NCBI RefSeq assembly: GCF_000261685.1
Contig: NZ_AJQE01000164.1
Span: forward strand, 1 to 35,066
Origin: Bradyrhizobium genomosp. I (2014)
GTDB taxonomy: Bacteria; Pseudomonadota; Alphaproteobacteria; Rhizobiales; Xanthobacteraceae
Direction of reading: 5' to 3'
Length of the DNA stretch: 35,066 nucleotides
Shown here: piece by piece, positions 17,113-24,477 of the stretch
Position numbering within the stretch: position 1 is the stretch's first letter
Layout of the letters: each line of letters begins with the position of its first letter
The notes under the pieces: model-generated
The model's input: the letters and a program-made list of their open reading frames with translations, nothing else
Told to the model about the DNA's origin: nothing
The model's database searches: none
Made by a program: the position numbers and the translations under genes

Positions 17113-17166
17113 ACTTGCAGACGACGCTACCTCAGGCATTTTGCGACGACAACAAAAAGGGATGGC

Positions 17167-17388
17167 ATGCCAGAAATTAAGATCATCACGGAGGTCGCGG
17201 GACGCATCTGCGCAACTCCCGTGCAAGTTGGAGGAACCGTCGCCGATGGCGATGAAATTGTGGTCGTCGAAGCGATGAAGATGGAGATCCCGGTGTCCTC
17301 GCCCGCGAGCGGCACCATCACATCGCTGCTCGTCAAGCTCGACGACGTCGTTGCCGAAGGACAAGCGATCGCGATTGTCGCGAACTGA
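17167..17388 (+). CDS. free-standing biotin carboxyl carrier protein
   Basis: 73-residue biotinyl domain and nothing else. The biotinylation motif EAMKME has its Lys at position 38, 35 residues from the C-terminus as is usual, between two symmetrical beta-hammerhead halves (GGTVADGDEIVVVEAMKMEIPV and the C-terminal VAEGQAIAIVAN). It carries carboxybiotin between a biotin carboxylase and a carboxyltransferase, presumably the one encoded at 14610-16169. ATG 17167 follows AAAAAGGG closely; a longer frame upstream is an accident on the iclR antisense strand. The single-domain format resembles the small carrier subunits of bacterial acyl-CoA carboxylases or decarboxylases, rather than the roughly 150-residue AccB. 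Confidence 0.87.
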   Translation: MPEIKIITEVAGRICATPVQVGGTVADGDEIVVVEAMKMEIPVSSPASGTITSLLVKLDDVVAEGQAIAIVAN

Positions 17389-17492
17389 CCCTCTCCGTCA
17401 TTCCGCGACAATCTGTCAGTCTCATTCCCGCATGCACGGTACCGCGTTGCCATCGCCTGATGGCGGTGACATGATCTGTTGCAAGCAAAACG

Positions 17493-17505
17493 TTGTTTCA
17501 AACAA
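17493..17505. promoter_or_regulatory. 13-bp palindrome before the TAXI gene
   Basis: TTGTTTCAAACAA, a perfect 6-1-6 palindrome in an AT-rich patch, lies 45 bp upstream of the TAXI binding-protein start. It may be a second operator or part of a promoter. Its sequence is unlike the TTCCGC half-sites at 17089-17112, so a different regulator is possible. Confidence 0.35.
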
Positions 17506-17550
17506 AGAAAGAAAATCTTCGCGGCAAAGCGAGGATCATTGGAGGGAAAC

Positions 17551-18717
17551 ATGCTTCGTGGGCTGCTCGTGCTCGCGCCTGCCTTGGTGGCGGGCATTTC
17601 TTTTGCGTCTACACGCTATTCGTTCGCCGAAGACATCAAGCTGCCGGCGACATTGACGTTCACCGCCTACGACACCGGCACCGCCGGCTTCAACATCGCG
17701 GTCGGCGTCGGCAAGATGATGAAGGACAAGTACGGCACCGACGTGCGCGTGCTCCCCGCGGGCAACGACGTCGCCCGCCTCGCGCCACTGCGCGCCAAGC
17801 GCGCGGCGTCCGCAGCGATGGGATCCGGCACCTATTTCGCGCAGGAAGGTGTGTTCGAGTTCGGAGCGAAGGAGTGGGGCCCGCAGCCGCTCCAGATCCT
17901 GCTCTCGACCGTCGACTGCAATTGCGGCTCGCTCGGCGTCGCCGCCGACACCGGCGTGAAGGAGCTGAAAGACCTCAAGGGCAAGCGTGTCGGCTTCGTG
18001 GTCGGCTCGCCGGCGCTGAACCAGAACTCGCTCGCGGTGCTGGCCTTCGCCGGGCTGACGCAAAAGGACGTCAAGGCCGTCGAGTTCGCCAGCTACGGCG
18101 CGATGTGGAAGGGCCTGATCAACAACGACGTCGATGCCGCCTTCGGCACCACCATCACCGGCCCCGCCAAGGAAGCCGAGACCTCGCCGCGCGGGCTGAT
18201 CTGGCCGCCGCTGCCCGCCAAGGACAAGGAGGGCTGGGCGCGAATGCAGAAGGTCGGCTCGTTCTTCTTCCCGCAGCTTGCGACCTGCGGCGCCGGCATC
18301 TCGCCGGAGAAGCCGGTCGAGCTCGGCAACTATCCCTATCCGATCTTCGTCGCCTATGCCTCGCAACCGGCCGACCAGGTCTATGCGGTGACCAAAGCCA
18401 TGATCGTGAACTACGACGCCTACAAGGACTCCGCCCCCGGCGCCGGCGGGCTAGCCGCCGACCGCCAGACCAAGAACTGGGTGGTGCCTGTGCATCCCGG
18501 CGCCGTGAAGGCGCTGAAGGAAGCCGGCCAATGGAGCGATGCGCAGGAGGCGCACAACAACAAGCTGATCAAGCGCCAGGAGGTACTGGCAGCCGCGTGG
18601 GCCGATTACGGCAAATCCAGTCCGCCGTCCGACGACAAGGCTTTCCTCGACGGCTGGATGAAGGCGCGCGCCGCGGCGCTTGCCAAGGCCGGCATGCCCA
18701 ACGGGTTCGAAGAATAG
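17551..18717 (+). CDS. TAXI-family TRAP transporter solute-binding protein
   Basis: Periplasmic binding protein, 388 residues, of the TRAP-associated extracytoplasmic immunogenic (TAXI) type. The signal peptide covers about 1-26 (MLRGLLVLAPALVAGISFAS, cleavage near SFA-ED). The family opening is seen in FTAYDTGTAGFNIAVGVGKMM and VRVLPAGNDVARLAPLRA; later LKDLKGKRVGFVVGSPALNQNS is the second-lobe region. ATG 17551 is chosen for GGAGG five bases upstream; the frame runs upstream to 17479 without one. The permease gene follows after about 61 bp. The ligand is unknown; a Thermus TAXI protein was found with glutamate or glutamine bound, which is notable given the glutaminase gene two positions downstream. 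Confidence 0.9.
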   Translation: MLRGLLVLAPALVAGISFASTRYSFAEDIKLPATLTFTAYDTGTAGFNIAVGVGKMMKDKYGTDVRVLPAGNDVARLAPLRAKRAASAAMGSGTYFAQEGVFEFGAKEWGPQPLQILLSTVDCNCGSLGVAADTGVKELKDLKGKRVGFVVGSPALNQNSLAVLAFAGLTQKDVKAVEFASYGAMWKGLINNDVDAAFGTTITGPAKEAETSPRGLIWPPLPAKDKEGWARMQKVGSFFFPQLATCGAGISPEKPVELGNYPYPIFVAYASQPADQVYAVTKAMIVNYDAYKDSAPGAGGLAADRQTKNWVVPVHPGAVKALKEAGQWSDAQEAHNNKLIKRQEVLAAAWADYGKSSPPSDDKAFLDGWMKARAAALAKAGMPNGFEE

Positions 18718-18778
18718 AAGGTGGTGATACCAGCGCCCATTGCACCAGCCAGCGTTCAATAGCCCACGCGCGGGATCG

Positions 18779-20854
18779 ATGATGTCTTCTTCCACCTCCA
18801 CCGCCCCGCAAGACGAAGCCAGGCGGGTCGTGTTCGACGATCCGCATGGCGCCGCCGGCAACATGCAGGAAGCCGAGGTGACGCGCGTTCGCACCCTGCG
18901 CGGCGCCTGGCGCTGGACTCTGGTCGCAGCGACCGCGGCGACGATCCTGCTGTGCATCAACCAGCAATTCTCGCTGCGCTTCTTCATCGGCTACACGCAG
19001 CTCAACACGGAGTATTTCTACCTCCTGATCGCGTTGATGCTGCCGTTCACCTTCCTGATCTTTCCGGGTACTGCGCGCGCGCCGCTCGACCGCATTCCCT
19101 GGTATGACCTGCTGCTCTTCGTCGCGACCTTCGCCGCGGCGCTGCTGCTGATGTCGAACGTGCGCAAGGCGGCGGAGGCCGGCTGGGAATTCGGCGGCGC
19201 ACCGAACAGCGTGATCGCCGCCGGCCTCGTGATGTGGGCGATGCTTATGGAGGCGCTGCGCCGCACCGGTGGCTGGAGCCTGCTGCTCAGCGTCCTGCCC
19301 TTCACCGTCTATCCCCTGTTCGCCGAAGCCGGCTGGCTCGGGCCGTTCCGCGGCACGCAATCGACGCTGGAGCAGGCGACGGCCTATCACGTGCTCTCCG
19401 GCGAGAGCCTGCTCGGCATTCCCATTCAGGCTTTCGCCGACACCGTGATCGGCTTCCTCGTGTTCGGCACCGCGCTGATGATGACCGGGGCCGGAAAATT
19501 CTTCATCAACCTCGCCTTCGCGCTGTGCGGCACCTTCCGCGGCGGCGCTGCAAAAGTCTGCATCTTTGCCAGCGGCCTGCTCGGCATGATGTCCGGATCG
19601 ATCATCTCCAACGTGCTCACCGCCGGCACCATGACCATCCCTGTCATGAAGAAGAGCGGCTTCCGCGCCTCCTATGCGGGGGCGATCGAGGCCTGCGCCT
19701 CGACCGGCGCGGTGCTGGCGCCGCCGGTGATGGGCGCCACCGCTTTCGTGATCGCGCAATTCCTCAACGTCAGCTACGCCGACGTCGCACTCGCTGCGAT
19801 CATTCCGGCCGTGCTCTACTATATCGGCCTGTTCATGCAGGTCGATGCCTATGCCGCCCGCCACGGGCTTAAGGGGATTCCGCGTGCCGAGCTGCCGCGG
19901 ATCATGGATACGATCAAGGACGGCTGGTACTACGTCTTCGTCATCGCGCTTCTGATCGTGATGCTGCTCTACTTCAAGCGCGAGAGCCACGCGCCGTTCT
20001 ATGCGACCGCGCTATTGCTGGTTCTCAACCAGTTCTTCTCCAAGGACACGCGCTGGACGCTGGCGACGATCAGCCGATTCCTGGAAGTGAACGGGCGCAC
20101 CTTCGTCGAGCTCGTCGGCATCCTAGCCGGCTGCGGTCTCCTGATCGGCGCATTCTCGATGACGGGCGTCGTCTCGAGCCTTGCCAACGACCTCTTGCAT
20201 ATTGCCGGCGACAGTCCCTTCCTGCTGCTCGGCATGTGTGCGCTCACCAGCCTCATTCTCGGGCTCGGGCTGACGACGACGGCCTGCTACATCTTCCTCG
20301 CCATCCTGGTCGCGCCCGCGCTGGAGAAGCTCGGGCTCAACCGCATGGCGGTGCACATGTTCATCTTCTACTGGGGCATGCTGTCGTCGATCACGCCACC
20401 GGTCGCGATCGCCTCGTTCGCGGCCGCGGGCATCGCCGGCTCGCCGGCGATGAAGACCGGCTGGGAATCGATGTGGGTCGGCAGCATCATCTATTTCCTG
20501 CCGTTCTTCTTCGTGCTCAATCCGGCGCTGGTGCTGCAGGGGCCGAGCCCCTATCTCGCCGGCCTCGGCCTGATGGGCCTCGCCGCCTTCGGCACATTGT
20601 TCATCTGCGGCGGCATCCAGGGGTATCAACCATTCGTCGGCAATCTGCGCGGCGCCGGGGCGCTGGAATGGCCGATCCGCGTGCTGCTGGTGATCGGCGG
20701 CTTCGTGGTGGCGACCCCCGGCGGCGGAATCATGCCGCTGTCGCAGATGCAGGTGACGTTGCTCGGCCTTGGGATCCTGCTGCCGACGATCCTGATCGCG
20801 CTTGTCCTGGTCCGACGCCAGCCTGTGATGCCGGACGGGTTGCGCGTGCCTTAA
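18779..20854 (+). CDS. TRAP transporter fused permease (TAXI type)
   Basis: Inner-membrane TRAP permease with the small (DctQ-like) and large (DctM-like) parts fused in one chain of about 690 residues, which is standard for TAXI systems. After a hydrophilic N-terminus (about 50 residues), hydrophobic helices run almost unbroken to the end. DctM landmarks are visible: KVCIFASGLLGMMSGSIISNV and EACASTGAVLAPPVMGATAF in the first scaffold half, and GLTTTACYIFLAILVAP with MLSSITPPVAIASFAAAG in the second. Such transporters are driven by a sodium or proton gradient. Start uncertain: ATG 18779 is used; a second ATG follows at 18782 and an in-frame TTG lies at 18740. The glutaminase gene begins 21 bp after the stop. 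Confidence 0.9.
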   Translation: MMSSSTSTAPQDEARRVVFDDPHGAAGNMQEAEVTRVRTLRGAWRWTLVAATAATILLCINQQFSLRFFIGYTQLNTEYFYLLIALMLPFTFLIFPGTARAPLDRIPWYDLLLFVATFAAALLLMSNVRKAAEAGWEFGGAPNSVIAAGLVMWAMLMEALRRTGGWSLLLSVLPFTVYPLFAEAGWLGPFRGTQSTLEQATAYHVLSGESLLGIPIQAFADTVIGFLVFGTALMMTGAGKFFINLAFALCGTFRGGAAKVCIFASGLLGMMSGSIISNVLTAGTMTIPVMKKSGFRASYAGAIEACASTGAVLAPPVMGATAFVIAQFLNVSYADVALAAIIPAVLYYIGLFMQVDAYAARHGLKGIPRAELPRIMDTIKDGWYYVFVIALLIVMLLYFKRESHAPFYATALLLVLNQFFSKDTRWTLATISRFLEVNGRTFVELVGILAGCGLLIGAFSMTGVVSSLANDLLHIAGDSPFLLLGMCALTSLILGLGLTTTACYIFLAILVAPALEKLGLNRMAVHMFIFYWGMLSSITPPVAIASFAAAGIAGSPAMKTGWESMWVGSIIYFLPFFFVLNPALVLQGPSPYLAGLGLMGLAAFGTLFICGGIQGYQPFVGNLRGAGALEWPIRVLLVIGGFVVATPGGGIMPLSQMQVTLLGLGILLPTILIALVLVRRQPVMPDGLRVP

Positions 20855-20875
20855 TTGCGTTGCACAAGTGCGGCG

Positions 20876-22723
20876 ATGAAGCCGCACCTGCCCGCCGCCT
20901 CGGCCTGGACCCGATCGAAACCGCCTTTGCTGCGGTTTCTGGACAATTGCCTCAGCGAATTCTCCGCCGAGGCCTCGGGCCATGTCGCGGACTACATTCC
21001 GGAGCTGAGCAAGGCCGACCCTGCCTATTTCGGCATCAGCCTGGCGACGCTGGACGGCCATGTCTATGAGGTCGGCGACAGCCGGGTGCCCTTCACCATC
21101 CAGTCGATGTCCAAGCCCTTCGTGTTCGCGCTCGCGCTGGACCTGCTCGGCGCCGGCAGGGTCGAGAGCGCGATCGGCGTCGAGCCCTCGGGCGATCCCT
21201 TCAACTCGATCCGGCTCAATTCCGAGAACCATCCGTTCAACCCGATGGTCAATGCCGGCGCGATCGCCTGCACCGGGCTGATCTACGGCAGCAAGGGCGT
21301 GGCGGCCTTCGAGCAGATCCGCGCCGCGCTCGGCCGCTTTGCCGGACGCGACCTCGCGGTCGACGAGACCGTCTACGCTTCCGAAAGCCAGACCGGCGAC
21401 CGCAACCGTGCCATCGGCTATCTGCTGAAGACCAACGCGGTCATCTCGGACGACGTCGCCGGCGTCCTCGACGTCTATTTCCGGCAATGCGCCGTGCTGG
21501 TCACCGCGCGCGACATCGCGGTGATGGCGGCGACGCTCGCCAATCGCGGCATCAACCCCGTCACGGGCGAGCAGGTGCTGAGCGCTTACGCGATCTCGCG
21601 CACGCTCTCGGTGATGACGTCCTCGGGCATGTATGACTATGCCGGCGAGTGGATCTACCGGATCGGCATTCCCGCCAAGAGCGGCGTCGGCGGCGGCATT
21701 CTGGCCGCCCTCCCCGCGCGTCTCGGCCTCGGCAGCTATTCGCCGCGCCTCGACAAGCACGGCAACAGCGTGCGCGGCATCAAGGTCTGCGAGGCGCTGT
21801 CCTCGCATTACGATCTGCACATGCTCAACCGCAGCGACGATGCGCGCAACGCCGTCATCGCGGACTACGACATCGGCAGGAGCCCCTCGCGCCGCGTGCG
21901 CCGCCCGCAGGAGCGCGAGATTCTGGCGGCACATGAGCAGGAGGTGCGAATCATCGAGCTGGTCGGCACGCTGTCGCTGTCGGCGGTCGATTACGTCTCG
22001 CGGCGGCTTGCCGGGCGACCGCGGCCGCAATTCGTGATCTTCGATCTCCACCGCGTGACCTCGACCACGCGCGCCGGCGCACGGCTGGTTGCCGAAGCGT
22101 TCGAGGAGCTTGCGGCGCTGAACGTGACGGTCGTGCTGTCAGGCGTCAGGCGTGCCTCCAAGGAATGGAACACGTTGCGCGAATGGACCGCCGAGCTCAA
22201 GAACGTCCGCGACTTCTACCTGCTCGACACCGCGATCGAATGGGCCGAAGACCAGATCGTGTATCGCTACGGCGGCTCGATCGATTTTCACGAGACCACC
22301 GAGCTCGCCGAGCAGCCGCTGCTGGCAGGGCTGAGCGAGGAGGAGCTGACCGATCTGGCCTCGCTCTGCACCATCAGAACCTATCAGTCCGGCGCGAAGA
22401 TTCTGACGACCGGCGATCCTGCGGATGCCCTGTATTTCCTGCGTAGCGGCGCGGTGCACGTCACCTTGCCCGACGGCGTACGGCTGGCGACGCTCACCGC
22501 GGGCATGGCGTTCGGCGAGATGGCACTGCTGGAGGCAACGCGTTCTGCCGACGTGTTCGCCGACATGGCGGCAACCGCATTCGAGGTGCCGCTAAAGGAT
22601 TTCGAACGCTTTCGCAAGCAGCACCCGCGCGCCAGCGAAAGCATCATGCGCAACCTCGCCCGGCTGCTGGCCGACCGCCTGATCGTCGCCAACGCGAAGG
22701 TGGATATTCTGACGTCGACGTGA
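20876..22723 (+). CDS. glsA: glutaminase A fused to STAS and cyclic-nucleotide-binding domains
   Basis: Three-domain protein of 615 residues. Domain 1 (about 22-315) is a beta-lactamase-fold glutaminase hydrolysing glutamine to glutamate and ammonia: FTIQSMSKPF carries the Ser77-x-x-Lys80 dyad, with NAGAIAC, SENHPFNPMVN and the KSGVGGGI loop also conserved. Domain 2 (about 355-465) reads as STAS: VRIIELVGTLSLSAVDYV, then FVIFDLHRVTSTTRAG, the anti-anti-sigma-like strand and loop. Domain 3 (about 475-605) is a cNMP-binding fold with FGEMALLEATRSADV, keeping the phosphate-cassette Glu and Arg. No HTH or membrane segment follows, so domains 2 and 3 are probably regulatory. ATG 20876 has a weak ribosome site; TTG 20855 abuts the permease stop. 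Ordinary glutaminases are about 310 residues. Confidence 0.9.
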   Translation: MKPHLPAASAWTRSKPPLLRFLDNCLSEFSAEASGHVADYIPELSKADPAYFGISLATLDGHVYEVGDSRVPFTIQSMSKPFVFALALDLLGAGRVESAIGVEPSGDPFNSIRLNSENHPFNPMVNAGAIACTGLIYGSKGVAAFEQIRAALGRFAGRDLAVDETVYASESQTGDRNRAIGYLLKTNAVISDDVAGVLDVYFRQCAVLVTARDIAVMAATLANRGINPVTGEQVLSAYAISRTLSVMTSSGMYDYAGEWIYRIGIPAKSGVGGGILAALPARLGLGSYSPRLDKHGNSVRGIKVCEALSSHYDLHMLNRSDDARNAVIADYDIGRSPSRRVRRPQEREILAAHEQEVRIIELVGTLSLSAVDYVSRRLAGRPRPQFVIFDLHRVTSTTRAGARLVAEAFEELAALNVTVVLSGVRRASKEWNTLREWTAELKNVRDFYLLDTAIEWAEDQIVYRYGGSIDFHETTELAEQPLLAGLSEEELTDLASLCTIRTYQSGAKILTTGDPADALYFLRSGAVHVTLPDGVRLATLTAGMAFGEMALLEATRSADVFADMAATAFEVPLKDFERFRKQHPRASESIMRNLARLLADRLIVANAKVDILTST

Positions 22724-22776
22724 GCGCTTGACGTTCATCCAGATGAGGTCGTCATGCTCCCGCATCCGCCTCTTGC

Positions 22777-23079
22777 TCAGCGGCTCGCGGCTTCACTCAG
22801 CCGCCGCTTGATCTTCTTTGCGCTCGCTTCGAGCAGTTCGGACGGCTTCTGGCCGGTCGCGGCGCAGAGGCAGGCCCAGTAGTAGATGACGTCGCCGAGT
22901 TCATCAACGAGACCCGCCTTGTCGAGCCAATCATCGCGCAAGAGCTTCTTGATGTGATCGGCGACCTCGCCGGCTTCGCCGGCAAGGCCGAGGCCGAGAT
23001 AGGACAGCCGCTCGTTGGACGGACGCTCGTCGACTTTCGCAATGCTCGCGGCCCAGGCCGCATATTCATCGATCGTCAT
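22777..23079 (-). CDS. MazG-like nucleotide pyrophosphohydrolase
   Basis: All-alpha NTP pyrophosphatase fold, 100 residues, cytoplasmic. The metal-binding motif is complete: Glu35-x-x-Glu38 in LAGEAGEVADHIKK and Glu60-x-x-Asp63 in DELGDVIYYW. Such proteins hydrolyse (d)NTPs or modified nucleotides to monophosphate and pyrophosphate. ATG 23079 is preferred over 23085, because GGGGA lies at proper distance (seven bases) only for the former. It is convergent with the glutaminase gene and 26 bp downstream of the CMD-family gene on the same strand, so the two may share a transcript. The precise nucleotide is unknown. Confidence 0.85.
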   Translation of the reverse strand: MTIDEYAAWAASIAKVDERPSNERLSYLGLGLAGEAGEVADHIKKLLRDDWLDKAGLVDELGDVIYYWACLCAATGQKPSELLEASAKKIKRRLSEAASR

Positions 23080-23105
23080 CGGCATTCCCCGCCGCTTGCG
23101 TCGAT

Positions 23106-23633
23106 CTAGCCCACCACTTCGGTGACGGGCTGGAGATCGATCTCGAAGGTCTCCAGGAATTTGGAGGTCATGATGTAGAAGCCGACCGAGAGCTGCAATT
23201 CGACCAGCGCGGCCGGCGTCAGCTTTGATGCGATCGCCTTGAAGGTCGCGTCTGTCGGCTTCTTCAGCTTCACGATCTCGTCGGTGAAGGCGAGCGCGGC
23301 GCGCTGCACCTCGTTGAAGCAGGTCGCGGCCTGCCAGTTCTCCAGCGCCTCGTTCTGCGCGTCGGTGACGCCGACATTCTTGCCGATCCGCTTGTGCGCC
23401 ACGATCTCGTACGGCGCCTCGCACAAGATTCCGGTGCGGGTGATCGCGAGCTCGCGGACGATGGGATCGAGTTCACCCTTGTGCCTGATGGCGCCCCCCA
23501 AGCGGCAGTACTGCTCGAAATAGCTCGGCGAGTGCGCCATCATGCGGAAGATGTTGGCATGACGGTTCTTGTCCAGTATTTCGCGGGTGCGGTCGGATGC
23601 CTTGGACGGGTCGCTGTAGTCAATGCGGGCCAT
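23106..23633 (-). CDS. carboxymuconolactone decarboxylase (AhpD-like) family protein
   Basis: Helical CMD-family protein of 175 residues. The family core is visible in the sequence FRMMAHSPSYFEQYCRLGGAI, then LDPIVRELAITRTGILCEAPYEIVAHKRIG (Cys71, His80), and in a C-terminal LTPAALVELQLSVGFYIM. AhpD-type peroxidase members have a CxxC pair here; this one has only one Cys (C-E-A-P-Y), so a disulfide peroxidase role is unlikely and the reaction is unknown. ATG 23633 has AGGAAA just upstream; the frame extends to 23696 without a ribosome site. Often found with catabolic genes. Same strand and 26 bp from the MazG-like gene. Confidence 0.83.
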   Translation of the reverse strand: MARIDYSDPSKASDRTREILDKNRHANIFRMMAHSPSYFEQYCRLGGAIRHKGELDPIVRELAITRTGILCEAPYEIVAHKRIGKNVGVTDAQNEALENWQAATCFNEVQRAALAFTDEIVKLKKPTDATFKAIASKLTPAALVELQLSVGFYIMTSKFLETFEIDLQPVTEVVG

Positions 23634-23905
23634 GATTTTCCTGAAGTTTTCCCTGAGCTTTTGATGTTTTTTGTCGTCGTGGGGATAAGCTCCCAAAGAC
23701 TTTATTCGCGCGCGGACGCAGGAGCAACATCATCGAGTCAAATTGCCGCCGCATTGCTGATCGACCCTGCGACAGTCGATATTCGCCGCGTGGGGACAAA
23801 TCGCGGTGAATACTCGCAAGTGGGGTGTTCCGAGTAAAACAATTGGCCATTGGGTGCGCTAGCCGCGCAACGATGAGTCACGCCCAAGTCTAGGGAGAGA
23901 ACGGC

Positions 23906-24007
23906 ATGAAGGAAGCCACCAAGGGGGCGGCCTCGGGAGCGCTCGCGCACATGCTGGCGGTGACGGCGATGCTCGTCATCGCCAGCATCTTGTTCTACGG
24001 GCGTTGA
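23906..24007 (+). CDS. 33-residue single-helix membrane peptide
   Basis: A tiny open frame with a good ribosome site (TAGGGAGAG, about six bases before ATG 23906). It encodes a Lys-containing N-terminus (MKEATKGAASGALAHM) followed by one hydrophobic helix (LAVTAMLVIASILFYGR) and a stop. This layout is typical of small inner-membrane proteins. It lies alone between divergent and convergent neighbours; a palindromic repeat starts 21 bp after its stop. Function unknown. The evidence is the combination of ribosome site, composition and genomic placement. Confidence 0.55.
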   Translation: MKEATKGAASGALAHMLAVTAMLVIASILFYGR

Positions 24008-24027
24008 GTTAAGCGTTTCAGTGCTTT

Positions 24028-24110
24028 CGTCATTCCGGGGTGGCCCTCGCACAGGCCAGGCCCAGAATACCCGTTCCAGGCTCGGTCCCTTGGACCGCCC
24101 CCGAATGACG
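24028..24110. repeat. 83-bp palindromic repeat (CGTCATTCCGGGG family)
   Basis: The ends CGTCATTCCGGGG (24028-24040) and CCCCCGAATGACG (24098-24110) pair with one mismatch; GGCCAGGCCC and GGTCC/GGACC segments lie inside. It fills the space between the small membrane peptide (+) and the DUF35 gene end (-), where it could end transcription from both sides. Confidence 0.65.
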
Positions 24111-24117
24111 AATCCCT

Positions 24118-24477
24118 CTACGTGCCCTTCGTGAAGAACGGCACCAGCTTTCCCGCGAACGTTTTGAAGCTCGCGACGACCGAATCGCCGATGGCGAGAT
24201 CGTTCGCGCCGTGCGCCATCATGCGAAAACCCTCGGCGCAATCGACGAGCAGGATGTTGTAGGGCACGTGGGCGCGCGTCTCGGGCGTGGCGGCGCGGCA
24301 GACCAGCGAGGTCGCGTAGACCCTGCCCTTGCCGCTGGCGCGCTGCTCGCGCGGATCGGGTGCGCCGCAGGCCGCGCAGAAGGCGCGATGGAAATACTGC
24401 ACGTGGCCGCAAGCGCCACAGGTCTGGAACGTGATCGCCTCTTCGCCCTTGGTCCAGTCCGCCAGACGTTCGCTCAT
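24118..24477 (-). CDS. DUF35 OB-fold zinc-ribbon protein
   Basis: Acyl-CoA-associated OB-fold protein, 119 residues. A four-Cys rubredoxin-like zinc ribbon is intact: Cys20-x2-Cys23 and Cys34-x2-Cys37 (TCGACGHVQYFHRAFCAACG). The OB-fold part follows (KGRVYATSLVCRA, then VPYNILLVDCAEGFRMMAHG). ATG 24477 overlaps the TGA of the thiolase-like gene by four bases, implying tight coupling and probably a complex. In established cases DUF35 partners bind thiolase-like proteins (Ltp2 with ChsH2 in actinobacterial steroid breakdown; acetone or HMG-CoA pathway thiolases in archaea), helping CoA-substrate binding. Confidence 0.87.
   Translation of the reverse strand: MSERLADWTKGEEAITFQTCGACGHVQYFHRAFCAACGAPDPREQRASGKGRVYATSLVCRAATPETRAHVPYNILLVDCAEGFRMMAHGANDLAIGDSVVASFKTFAGKLVPFFTKGT

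Noticed and set aside
20123..22051. 642-codon open frame antisense to the TRAP permease and glutaminase
   Set aside because: Low-complexity translation rich in Arg, Asp, Glu and His, no ribosome site, and both sense genes have intact catalytic or transport motifs.
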